Notes under the pieces: model-generated
Databases searched by the model: none
What the model was told of the DNA's origin: nothing
What the model saw: the letters and a program-made list of their open reading frames with translations, nothing else
In this document: in pieces, positions 1 through 5,911 of the stretch
How positions within the stretch are numbered: position 1 is the stretch's first letter
Layout of the letters: each line of letters begins with the position of its first letter
Position numbers and translations under genes: made by a program
Assembly: GCA_016789485.1 (NCBI GenBank)
Contig: JAEURE010000185.1
Coordinates: forward strand, 1 to 5,911
Direction of reading: 5' to 3'
Length of the DNA: 5,911 bases
Source: Anaerolineales bacterium
GTDB lineage: Bacteria; Chloroflexota; Anaerolineae; Anaerolineales; Villigracilaceae

Positions 1-1
1 T

Positions 2-1111
2 GATTTGCGCCGCGCCACGATTCTTCGCGCCGTTTACAGCCATCGTCAGCTTTTCGAAGTGATGGTCGAATTCTGGAGCGACCACTTCAACATCTTCATG
101 GACAAGGAAAAAGAGTTCTTCCTCAAAACCGTGGATGACCGCGAAGTGATCCGCAAACATGCGCTCGGCAATTTCCGTGACCTTGTGTGGGCGTCCGCGC
201 ATTCGCCCTCGATGATGATCTATCTCGACAATCAAGCCAACGAGAAAAGTCATCCCAACGAAAATTATGCTCGTGAGTTGATGGAACTCCACACTCTCGG
301 CGTGGACGGCGGCTACTCTCAAAAAGATGTGATGGAACTTGCGCGCTGTCTCACGGGTTGGAATGTGAAGGAGCATTTCTGGCTCGGCGATTTCGTCTTC
401 AAGGAAGACATCCATGATACGGGTGAGAAAAATGTTTTAGGCCTTTCGATTCAACCGTCGGGTATTAAAGAAGCGGAGCAAGTCATCGAAATGCTGGTCA
501 CGCATCCATCCACTGCAAAATTTATCTGCACCAAACTCGCGCGTCGCTTCGTTGCCGATAATCCGCCAGAGCAGCTCATCGAAAAGGCCACGCAAACTTT
601 TCTCAATACGAATGGCGATATTAAATCTGTGCTGCGTGTCATCCTGTTTGATGGTCTTGCACTTGCGCAGCCCAAATACAAACGTCCCGTCAATTTTCTT
701 TTGTCCGCGCTGCGCATGCTCAACGTTGAAACCGATGGCATCGCGCTGCGCGATTATCTCGTCCGCATGGGGCAGCTCTATTTCAACTGGCCCACGCCCG
801 ATGGCTACCCCGATTACAGCGAGGCTTGGCAGGGAAACCTCATGCCGCGCTGGCAATTTGCCTTCGCGCTGATTCGTGATGAACTCAAAAACACGAAACA
901 TAATTTGCAAAGTTTATTGGATGTCTCTTCGACTGGCATTTTGCAAGACGATGTGGATGCGATTACATCTTTATTGTTAGGTGCCCCGTTAGATCGCCTC
1001 ACCCGTAACGAAATAATTGATACCGTCCGAGCAGCAGGTGCCACCGAAGAAGAGACTCGTCAGATCATCGCCGCGAGTATCATCGCTTCGCCTGCGTTTC
1101 AATGGCGCTGA
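2..1111 (+). CDS. DUF1800 family protein, C-terminal part (5' end outside window)
   Basis: The frame is open from the first bases of the window (Asp codon at 2, then a TTG read as Leu in context), so the gene is cut at its N-terminus. About 369 residues are visible, against roughly 450-500 usual for the family. DUF1800 hallmarks, numbered from the TTG at 5: an Arg-rich helix leading into VEFWSDHFNIF (21-31), NENYARELMELHTLGVDGGY (85-104), the following ELARCLTGW (111-119), and a C-terminal half with KRPVNFLLSALRML, a WPTPDGYPDY segment and the end ASPAFQWR, typical of the family terminus. The function of DUF1800 is not established. Its genes commonly lie next to DUF1501 genes, as here: the DUF1501 gene follows after 111 bases in the same frame, which suggests one transcript. 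Any signal peptide would lie outside the window. Family assignment is firm; function is unknown. Confidence 0.93.
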   Translation, partial: DLRRATILRAVYSHRQLFEVMVEFWSDHFNIFMDKEKEFFLKTVDDREVIRKHALGNFRDLVWASAHSPSMMIYLDNQANEKSHPNENYARELMELHTLGVDGGYSQKDVMELARCLTGWNVKEHFWLGDFVFKEDIHDTGEKNVLGLSIQPSGIKEAEQVIEMLVTHPSTAKFICTKLARRFVADNPPEQLIEKATQTFLNTNGDIKSVLRVILFDGLALAQPKYKRPVNFLLSALRMLNVETDGIALRDYLVRMGQLYFNWPTPDGYPDYSEAWQGNLMPRWQFAFALIRDELKNTKHNLQSLLDVSSTGILQDDVDAITSLLLGAPLDRLTRNEIIDTVRAAGATEEETRQIIAASIIASPAFQWR

Positions 1112-1112
1112 T

Positions 1113-1203
1113 TATGTCGTTGCGAGGGTGTTCTTGTTCTTTGCCCGAAGCAATCTCCACATGATGGGAGATTGCTTCGCCCTATCGGGCTCGCAACGAC
1201 ATA
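1113..1203. repeat. Nested palindromic repeat (REP/MITE-like) between DUF1800 and DUF1501 genes
   Basis: The outer arms 1113-1126 and 1190-1203 are perfect 14-base reverse complements (TATGTCGTTGCGAG / CTCGCAACGACATA). Inside them, 1146-1158 and 1167-1179 are perfect 13-base reverse complements (CGAAGCAATCTCC / GGAGATTGCTTCG) around an 8-base loop. A third short pairing, GCCCGA (1143-1148) with TCGGGC (1185-1190), competes with or extends the inner stem. The element fills almost all of the gap and ends 5 bases before the Shine-Dalgarno sequence of the next gene. No T-run follows it, so it does not look like an intrinsic terminator. It resembles palindromes with a GTCRTTGCGAG end and a GAAGCAATCTC core that I recall as dispersed in many bacterial genomes. 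That similarity is recollection, not a search result. Confidence 0.8.
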
Positions 1204-1208
1204 TAACC

Positions 1209-1215
1209 TTAGGAG
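1209..1215 (+). promoter_or_regulatory. Ribosome binding site that fixes the DUF1501 start
   Basis: TTAGGAG lies 7 bases upstream of the ATG at 1223. It decides the start: the reading frame is open much further upstream, including a TTG at 1172, but that TTG lies within the inner arm of the palindromic repeat and has no Shine-Dalgarno sequence. The 17 extra residues would therefore be encoded by repeat and spacer DNA. Confidence 0.8.
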
Positions 1216-1222
1216 TTTATAC

Positions 1223-2404
1223 ATGCTTACCCAAACCTGGCTTCCCCGCTTATCTTTTGCCCCAGTCAACACCGCCCCGCGCGGAGATACACTCGTCGTT
1301 GTCTTTCTCCGCGGCGCAGCGGACGTGCTTAACATGGTCGTCCCGCATGGTGAAGATGCCTATTATCAATTGCGGCCTTCGTTGGGAATTGCGCGACCCG
1401 ATGATTTAAAAACGAAGAAAGAAGAAAGAGCGGTCGATTTGGATGGCTTTTTTGGTTTGCATCCAAACATGAGCCCCTTGCTTGATGCATGGCAAAGTGA
1501 ACAACTCGCCATCATCCACGCCTGCGGTGCACCAGACGAATCGCGCAGTCACTTCAAAGCGATGGAACTCATGGAGCGCGGCGTGGACGATGAACGTGGC
1601 CCCGCCTCAGGCTGGATTGGACGTCATCTTGCTACATTGAACACTGGTAATTCATCTCCCTTGCGTGCTGTGGGGATGGGGACACGTCCACAAAGAAGTT
1701 TGAGTGGAAGTGTGCCAGTCTCTGCGTTACGCTCGATCACAGATTTTCATCTTGGTGGTGATTTACGTGCTTTGCAGCAAATGCGCGCCGCATTGGAAAT
1801 GGTTTATGCAGGAGATATTTTAGGACAAGATACGTTATCCATCATGGATTCTTTGCAAAAACTTGATGTCCAAAATTACCAGTCACCAATTACCAATTAC
1901 CCCGACACCGAATTCGGCCTTGCCCTCAAACAAACCGCCATGCTCATCAAAGCGGAAGTTGGCCTCGAAGTCTCAGCCATTGACCTCGGTGGTTGGGATA
2001 CTCACTTCGCCCAAGGCTCATCCACGGGCATCATGCCAAACCTGATGAAAGACCTCGCCGAAGGACTCGCCGCCTTCCACGCCGATATGGCGGATTATCA
2101 AAATCAACTCACTACCGTCACTATGTCTGAGTTTGGACGACGTGCTTCCGAGAATGGCAGCCTCGGCACAGACCACGGTCATGGGAGCATGATGATGGTA
2201 TTGGGCGGCAACGTGGACGGCGGCAAAGTCCACGGGCAGTGGCCTGGGCTTGGCGAAGGCCAACTCATTGGGCCAGGTGATTTAGCGGTTACAACGGATT
2301 ATCGCGATGTGCTTTCTGAGATATTGACCAAGCGATTGAATAACCCTGCCACGAATGAAATTTTCCCAGACTATCAACCGACTATGCCGAATGTGATCGT
2401 TTAG
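1223..2404 (+). CDS. DUF1501 family protein (alkaline-phosphatase-like superfamily)
   Basis: This 393-residue protein is complete and close to the usual family length. From the ATG at 1223 the motifs are: VVVFLRGAADVLNMVVPHG near residue 25-43 (family form LRGGaDgLn), GLHPNM at 78-83, ESRSHF at 106-111, LGGWDTH at 255-261, SEFGRR at 302-307 and GTDHGHG at 315-321. The Asp/His residues of the last three (D259, H261, D317, H318, H320) are those expected to form the metal-site region in the sulfatase/alkaline phosphatase fold. No substrate is known for DUF1501, so enzymatic activity is inferred from the fold only. Many DUF1501 proteins start with a twin-arginine signal. This one begins MLTQTWLPRLSF, without an RR motif or hydrophobic segment, and goes directly into the domain. 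It follows the DUF1800 gene, its usual partner, on the same strand and ends in TAG. Confidence 0.93.
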   Translation: MLTQTWLPRLSFAPVNTAPRGDTLVVVFLRGAADVLNMVVPHGEDAYYQLRPSLGIARPDDLKTKKEERAVDLDGFFGLHPNMSPLLDAWQSEQLAIIHACGAPDESRSHFKAMELMERGVDDERGPASGWIGRHLATLNTGNSSPLRAVGMGTRPQRSLSGSVPVSALRSITDFHLGGDLRALQQMRAALEMVYAGDILGQDTLSIMDSLQKLDVQNYQSPITNYPDTEFGLALKQTAMLIKAEVGLEVSAIDLGGWDTHFAQGSSTGIMPNLMKDLAEGLAAFHADMADYQNQLTTVTMSEFGRRASENGSLGTDHGHGSMMMVLGGNVDGGKVHGQWPGLGEGQLIGPGDLAVTTDYRDVLSEILTKRLNNPATNEIFPDYQPTMPNVIV

Positions 2405-2414
2405 CTTTATGGAT

Positions 2415-2443
2415 TTGCACGACATAGTAATTTGAGATAACAT
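2415..2443 (+). promoter_or_regulatory. Weak candidate sigma-70-type promoter for the thioredoxin-fold lipoprotein gene
   Basis: TTGCAC (2415-2420) and TAACAT (2438-2443) are 17 bases apart. They match the -35 and -10 consensus at 3 of 6 and 4 of 6 positions, with the conserved TTG and TA...T kept. The site lies in the 70-base gap between the DUF1501 stop and the lipoprotein start. The match is poor enough to be chance, and read-through from the upstream genes is an equally good explanation for expression. Confidence 0.22.
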
Positions 2444-2462
2444 CAAAAGAGTTGTTATTTCA
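2433..2462. promoter_or_regulatory. Dyad-symmetric element just upstream of the lipoprotein ribosome binding site
   Basis: TGAGATAACA (2433-2442) and TGTTATTTCA (2453-2462) are inverted repeats matching at 9 of 10 positions; the one exception is a G-T pair that still pairs in RNA. The spacer is 10 bases. The right arm ends one base before the Shine-Dalgarno region at 2464-2470, and the left arm overlaps the candidate -10 element. It could be an operator or a leader hairpin. It lacks the GC-rich stem and T-run of a terminator. In AT-rich DNA a chance dyad is possible. Confidence 0.35.
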
Positions 2463-2474
2463 TAGGAGGATACT

Positions 2475-3065
2475 ATGTTTCGAATCGGTTATTTCCTTTC
2501 CCTGCTTCTTGTTCTGACGTTGGCTTGCTCAACACTTTCGGCCCCTGTGGCTAATCCTGTAGAACCTGTTCAGGAAATCGCTACAGAAGTTCCAACTTTA
2601 CTTCCTCAAAATATAGAATCCCCAACTCAGAAAGTTGCTCAATCGCCCGAACTTCCAAACTCCGCCCTCGTGGACTTTTACGATCCTGCCCGTAACCCCG
2701 CGGATGATCTGGCACAAGCCATCGTGATTGCACAAAAAGAAAACAAACGTATCATGCTCGAACTTGGTGGGGACTGGTGCATCTGGTGTAAATACATGGA
2801 TGATTTCTACAAGAACCACGCCGATATTTTGCAGGCTCGTGTTGAGAATTATGTGCTTGTGAAAATAAATGTCAGCGAGGAAAATGAAAATCTGGAATTT
2901 CTTTCGCAGTTTCCCGAAGCGGCGGGATATCCACATATCTATATTTTAGAAAGCGATGGAACCTTCCTGCATTCCCAAAACACCGCAGACCTCGAAGACG
3001 GCGCGGATTCGTACGTCCCTGAAGTGTTTATGGCTTTCCTGCAAAAATGGAGTCCCGTTAAATAA
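2475..3065 (+). CDS. Thioredoxin-fold lipoprotein with WCxWC motif
   Basis: This is a complete protein of 196 residues. The start is set by AGGAGGA (2464-2470), 4 bases before the ATG. Residues 1-18 form a lipoprotein signal: Arg at position 3, a hydrophobic core and the lipobox TLAC with Cys18 as the lipidated residue. Residues 19-75 are a Pro/Thr/Val/Glu-rich linker. The C-terminal domain (about 76-196) has the thioredoxin pattern: a beta strand (RIMLELGG), the active-site WCIWCK at 101-106 (C102 and C105), a second strand (YVLVKINV), a Gly-Tyr-Pro with the expected cis-proline P153, and a final strand IYILESDG. It resembles the thioredoxin-like DsbD-C/thioredoxin_7 group. Disulfide reduction or isomerisation at the outer face of the membrane is inferred from the CxxC motif; the partner is unknown. 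It follows DUF1501 by 70 bases and may share its transcript. It ends in TAA inside the terminator palindrome. Confidence 0.9.
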   Translation: MFRIGYFLSLLLVLTLACSTLSAPVANPVEPVQEIATEVPTLLPQNIESPTQKVAQSPELPNSALVDFYDPARNPADDLAQAIVIAQKENKRIMLELGGDWCIWCKYMDDFYKNHADILQARVENYVLVKINVSEENENLEFLSQFPEAAGYPHIYILESDGTFLHSQNTADLEDGADSYVPEVFMAFLQKWSPVK

Positions 3066-3102
3066 AAGAAGGGTGACCGCATGCGGTCACCCTTCTTTTA
3101 TT
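3061..3102. terminator. Bidirectional intrinsic terminator, perfect 42-base palindrome
   Basis: Bases 3061-3081 and 3082-3102 are exact reverse complements (21 + 21). The GC-rich stem GGGTGACC closes on a small loop at GCATGC and is flanked by AAAAGAA on the left and TTCTTTT on the right, so transcription from either side ends in a T-rich run. It lies between two convergent genes. The left gene's TAA (3063-3065) is wholly inside it, and the right gene's TAA (complement of 3101-3103) shares two of its bases. Confidence 0.93.
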
Positions 3103-4129
3103 ATCTTCCAAAATCCACGGCAATATAATCCCCATACGCGCCATTGGAATAATAAGCATATCCAACGCCGAGTTCCGTTGACCTTGGATTCAGAATGGCG
3201 TCGCGATGGATCTGATCGCTCATCCACCAGAGCATTGCCGCCTCCGGGCCGCCGCCGCCGTAGATAATTTCTTCTGCGAACGAACCTGAATACCCTGATG
3301 CAAGCACTCGCGAGTAGGATGAAGAACCGTTCGAACCTGTGTGGCTGATATTGTTATTGCAAGCCATGTCTGCGGCGTGACTTTGAGCTGCGGCGGCAAG
3401 CTGGGAATTGACTGTTAAAGCTGGCAAACCGGCATTTGCGCGTTCCACGTTAATCAATGCCGCGATCTGGTTTACATAACCAGCGTTCTGGCTGTAACTG
3501 CAATTGGCATTTCCACCGGATGTCCCGCCTGATGATTGTGTGGGGTTTGTTCCCGAAGTGGAAGGGGGAACAGCGCTGCTACCCACTATAATTTTCACCC
3601 AAAATGTTTTTTCAATTCCAATGACAACATCTTTTCCATTTGCATCATTCAATGTGAAGTAACCTGTATAGGTCCCGTTTGACGGGGGAGCGGTCAACTC
3701 CACGGAGACTTGAATCTTCTCATTTGGAAGAGCGGCAGCTATCGGCGCGGAAAGAGGCGCATTCATTTGGTCGCCCGCTGCGAATTTGAGCGCGTATCCA
3801 ATCCATGGGCACGTGCCTGTGTTCTGGAATTCCCAGGTCTTGGTGAATTTTTCTCCCGCCTTCACCTGTGTATTATCCTGGATGGTGACATCACGCAGGA
3901 GGACTGCAGTGTTCGTGCAATTTGCAGGGACTGTGATGGCAAGCGTTGGCGTGGTTGTAATTTCGAGAGTGGGAGTTAAGGTGGCGGGAACAAAACCTGC
4001 CTTTGTCGGCGCAAGCGTGGCTGTGATGAAATTCGATGGAGTTGGTGTTTTGGCATCGTCCACTTTCACGGAAATGCAGGCAGACAAAAGAAATAGAAGA
4101 AGGGATGTGATTAAGATTTTATTTTTCAT
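3101..4129 (-). CDS. CAP-domain lipoprotein with NBR1-type Ig-like domain
   Basis: This is a complete protein of 342 residues. Residues 1-18 are a lipoprotein signal (Lys2 and Lys4, hydrophobic core, lipobox LSAC, Cys18), so it should be anchored outside the membrane. Residues 25-68 are a Thr/Pro-rich linker. Residues about 71-182 match the NBR1-type Ig-like domain (N_BRCA1_IG): FTKTWEFQNTGTCPW at 95-109, a PNEKIQVSVELTAP strand pair, GTYTGYFTL at 152-160 and a final FWVKIIV. After a Ser/Gly/Thr linker (183-209), residues 215-342 form a CAP/SCP (YkwD-like) domain: INVERANAGLPAL, a helix with HAADMA (H251), SHTG (H263), AEEIIYG in place of the usual GENI, WWMSDQIHRDAILNP (H308) and ELGVGYAYY. 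The His/Glu pocket is largely kept. Bacterial CAP proteins have no single agreed activity. The gene lies 20 bases after the methylase-like gene. No clear Shine-Dalgarno sequence precedes the ATG, so translation may depend on coupling; the signal peptide still supports this start. Confidence 0.92.
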   Translation of the reverse strand: MKNKILITSLLLFLLSACISVKVDDAKTPTPSNFITATLAPTKAGFVPATLTPTLEITTTPTLAITVPANCTNTAVLLRDVTIQDNTQVKAGEKFTKTWEFQNTGTCPWIGYALKFAAGDQMNAPLSAPIAAALPNEKIQVSVELTAPPSNGTYTGYFTLNDANGKDVVIGIEKTFWVKIIVGSSAVPPSTSGTNPTQSSGGTSGGNANCSYSQNAGYVNQIAALINVERANAGLPALTVNSQLAAAAQSHAADMACNNNISHTGSNGSSSYSRVLASGYSGSFAEEIIYGGGGPEAAMLWWMSDQIHRDAILNPRSTELGVGYAYYSNGAYGDYIAVDFGR

Positions 4130-4149
4130 ACAAAATGTCGATTGTCCAT

Positions 4150-5911
4150 TTAAAACATCATCATCTGGCCTTTTGATTCTTCGACCGGGTCGCTGGCGAT
4201 CTGCTCTTCGAACGTTTCGCGCGTCAATATCGGGACCTCAAGCAGGCTGCGCAGCAAACGATATTTCACCAGCTTGTGCTTTTTCAAACGCGCCTTGAGG
4301 GATGGGTCGCGTTCCTGTTTGTAGGCGGCCAGTGCGGCACGTCCGCCGGGGATGACGATAACGGTTTGCTCGTCCGCATGTTCCAACGCGCGGTTGAGCA
4401 AGGCTGAAGCCAGCACATGGAATTTTTTAACAACCTGTCCATTATCTTTCCATGTCAATACTTTATCATCTCTGGATGATTGGTAGTTAAGTCTTTTGCC
4501 AATCTTTTCTAGCAGTGCAAAGATGTTTTTCATTTCTTCGCGCCGTGTAGATGCCACATCCTCTTCACGCAGATTCCAGTTCGCGCCGTTCTTCTCTGCA
4601 TATGAATTCAGCACTGCATAGATCAGCCCCTTGGATGGAGTCGTCAATCCCGGAAAACGCGGATACAAGTCCTCTTCAACTTCCAAAAATATCGCATTCG
4701 GATTCTTTTGCAAATAAGTGACCACTGCCATTTCTGCCAGATCAGAAAGCGATTCGGTTTGGATGGCAGGTGACTCGCCTGTGTTCGTTGGGTCTGTCGG
4801 GATTAGACCCCACATCCCCGTGTCCACACTTTCACCTGTGGAGTAATGAATAAATCTTTTATCATCTTTCAATGCGGATGAAAACAGCATTTGCGTTTTC
4901 CGCAAAGCCTCATCGAATTCAAGTTCGGGTTGCTTGAGCGCGTTTGCTTCTTCCAAAGCAATCAGCCCCGCAGTGTGAATGTGCAGATAACTGGCGGGCT
5001 CTCCGCGGGATGATATGTATTCATAAATTGCTTTTTGTAAAACCTCCGCATTCGCATTTTCCGGCTTGTTTTTTTGCGCGGTTTTCCAAAGGACCTGTAT
5101 CGCATCATGTTCGGTTCGCAACGCAACACTTTCCAATTTGAAGCCCGCCGTGTGTGCTGCTGTCAATACCGATGTGATAAAGGCGGGGTCGGGTTCGGGA
5201 ATCAAACCGAACATTGGCACACCATCCGCAAGTAAATCATTCAAATGGCTGAAGCTCGCAAATAGTGCCGTCGCGTTCCAGGCCCAGTCATAACGTCTGC
5301 GCCGCAGAGCCACCTTATACGGCTCTACTGCATCCTTGCCCCATAACCAGCCTGCCCATAAAGCGGACAGAGTCCAAAACGCCTGATTGGGACGCGGTAC
5401 CGAACCAATCACTGCGGAGATGGGAATTTCTTTTTTAACCTGATGTGCCAGCTCTTTAAGACGACCTTCGTAGATGCAGATTCCGCCGCTCTCTGGAATT
5501 TTATTCGGCCACGCTTCAAACGGGACGGGTGAGCCTGATGCTGCAAACAAACCGACTCCACGCTCAAGCATCATCCACACATTGTGCTCACGGAATTGAC
5601 TCGGCGTGCTCAACTGCTTTGGCCTCGGCCTTTCCGAAGGATGTGCCCACAGTGTATTGCCCGCATCGCATGCCAGAAGGATGAGCGCCATCAGTGCCTG
5701 TTTTCGTTCTGGAGACAAGGTCAAACTATCGAGGCGGTTGATGACCGTGGTCAACGCATACAGAGGACGCGGTAAATAATGTTGAATTGCCTCTTCTGCA
5801 TAATTGCGGTCTTCATCTTTTAAAGAGATTACACGCTCAAATGCCCGCGAGCGATGCAGCGCGTCGGTGGCGGCTATTCTCTTTGCATTTTCTTTGTCAT
5901 CTTCTGTAGCG
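4150..5911 (-). CDS. Methylase-like protein (COG1743/DUF1156-like), N-terminus outside window
   Basis: The frame is open from the window edge to a TAA at 4150-4152, giving 586 visible residues. A TTG at 5754 is internal: the 52 codons upstream of it read as ordinary protein (including QHYLPRPLYAL across the TTG). Counting from that TTG, the order of segments resembles the later half of COG1743-type DNA methylases: LPRPLYALTTV, an Ala/Leu-rich helix ending DAGNTLW (30-36), FREHNVWMMLE (54-64), IYEGRLKEL (94-102), a strand SAVIG, then SVPRPNQAFWTLSALWAGWL (118-137), where family members have DPPY and a Trp/Leu-rich helix, RRRRYDW (151-157), and TAGFKLESVALR (202-213). The DPPY position reads S-V-P-R, so catalysis is doubtful. 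The C-terminal 300 residues include RFPGLTTPSKGLIYAVLNSY, VIVIPGGRAAL (465-475), KLVKYRLLRSL and a MMMF end, and I do not recognise them. The AdoMet-binding half would lie outside the window. The methylase relationship is a pattern-based inference; coding is certain. Confidence 0.6.
   Translation of the reverse strand, partial: ATEDDKENAKRIAATDALHRSRAFERVISLKDEDRNYAEEAIQHYLPRPLYALTTVINRLDSLTLSPERKQALMALILLACDAGNTLWAHPSERPRPKQLSTPSQFREHNVWMMLERGVGLFAASGSPVPFEAWPNKIPESGGICIYEGRLKELAHQVKKEIPISAVIGSVPRPNQAFWTLSALWAGWLWGKDAVEPYKVALRRRRYDWAWNATALFASFSHLNDLLADGVPMFGLIPEPDPAFITSVLTAAHTAGFKLESVALRTEHDAIQVLWKTAQKNKPENANAEVLQKAIYEYISSRGEPASYLHIHTAGLIALEEANALKQPELEFDEALRKTQMLFSSALKDDKRFIHYSTGESVDTGMWGLIPTDPTNTGESPAIQTESLSDLAEMAVVTYLQKNPNAIFLEVEEDLYPRFPGLTTPSKGLIYAVLNSYAEKNGANWNLREEDVASTRREEMKNIFALLEKIGKRLNYQSSRDDKVLTWKDNGQVVKKFHVLASALLNRALEHADEQTVIVIPGGRAALAAYKQERDPSLKARLKKHKLVKYRLLRSLLEVPILTRETFEEQIASDPVEESKGQMMMF

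Noticed and set aside
437..910. Open frame of 157 codons on the minus strand.
   Set aside because: It lies entirely opposite the well-supported DUF1800 gene, and its translation shows no domain pattern; it is a shadow of the real gene.
1113..1203. The nested palindrome as an intrinsic terminator ending the DUF1800 transcript.
   Set aside because: Neither stem is followed by a T-run, and the next gene on the same strand starts within 20 bases, as expected for a co-transcribed partner.
1109..1222. The DUF1800 and DUF1501 genes are in the same frame, and the 37 codons between them contain no further stop, so read-through or recoding of the TGA at 1109-1111 would give a fusion protein.
   Set aside because: DUF1800 ends with a typical family C-terminus (ASPAFQWR) exactly at the TGA, DUF1501 has its own ATG with a good ribosome binding site, and the intervening codons are repeat DNA. 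No recoding signal is visible.
3248..3260. GCC-repeat run as a possible phase-variation tract in the CAP gene.
   Set aside because: It is a short triplet run encoding four glycines in the loop before the WWM helix. Length changes would keep the frame, so it is not a switch of the usual kind.
3786..4298. Open frame of 170 codons on the plus strand spanning the junction of the two minus-strand genes.
   Set aside because: It is antisense to the Ig-like and signal regions of the CAP lipoprotein and to the end of the methylase-like gene, with no ribosome binding site or recognisable motif.
5752..5754. TTG as the true start of the methylase-like gene.
   Set aside because: The same frame stays open to position 5911, and the upstream residues form a plausible charged helical segment running smoothly into LPRPLYAL. 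The TTG is an internal Leu and the gene continues beyond the window.
5584..5775. Short plus-strand frame opposite the methylase-like gene near the right edge.
   Set aside because: The minus-strand frame here is continuous and protein-like up to the window edge, so the plus-strand frame is incidental.

Overview
The window looks like chromosomal DNA of a Chloroflexota bacterium, most likely an Anaerolineae-type lineage. This is inferred from gene content only: a DUF1800/DUF1501 pair, lipoproteins with Thr/Pro-rich linkers, and a CAP-domain lipoprotein carrying an NBR1-type Ig-like domain. That last architecture is one I associate with this phylum, and no database search was possible. Coding is dense, base composition is moderate, and five protein genes fill nearly the whole window. 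The longest gap is 111 bases.

Left half, plus strand (1-3065): the C-terminal part of a DUF1800 protein (cut by the window start), then a complete DUF1501 protein of the alkaline-phosphatase-like superfamily, then a small thioredoxin-fold lipoprotein with a WCxWC motif. The DUF1800-DUF1501 gap is filled by a nested palindromic repeat. The 70-base gap before the lipoprotein gene holds a dyad-symmetric element and a strong ribosome binding site. DUF1800 and DUF1501 genes are commonly paired in bacteria, but their biochemical role is unknown. The lipoprotein may be co-transcribed or may have its own weak promoter.

Right half, minus strand (3101-5911): a large gene running off the right edge, of which 586 residues are visible, followed 20 bases later by the CAP/NBR1-Ig lipoprotein gene. 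I read the large protein as a divergent relative of the COG1743/DUF1156 adenine-specific DNA methylases. The residues at the expected catalytic DPPY position read S-V-P-R, so catalysis is uncertain. The two genes look like one transcription unit, although no functional link between them is evident.

The two halves converge on a perfect 42-base palindrome (3061-3102) that overlaps both stop codons and should be a bidirectional terminator. I found no tRNA or rRNA genes, CRISPR array, insertion sequence or phage gene. The strongest candidates for something unusual are the methylase-like protein with an altered catalytic motif and the nested palindrome inside the DUF1800/DUF1501 unit. I do not see convincing evidence of a complete new system within these limits.
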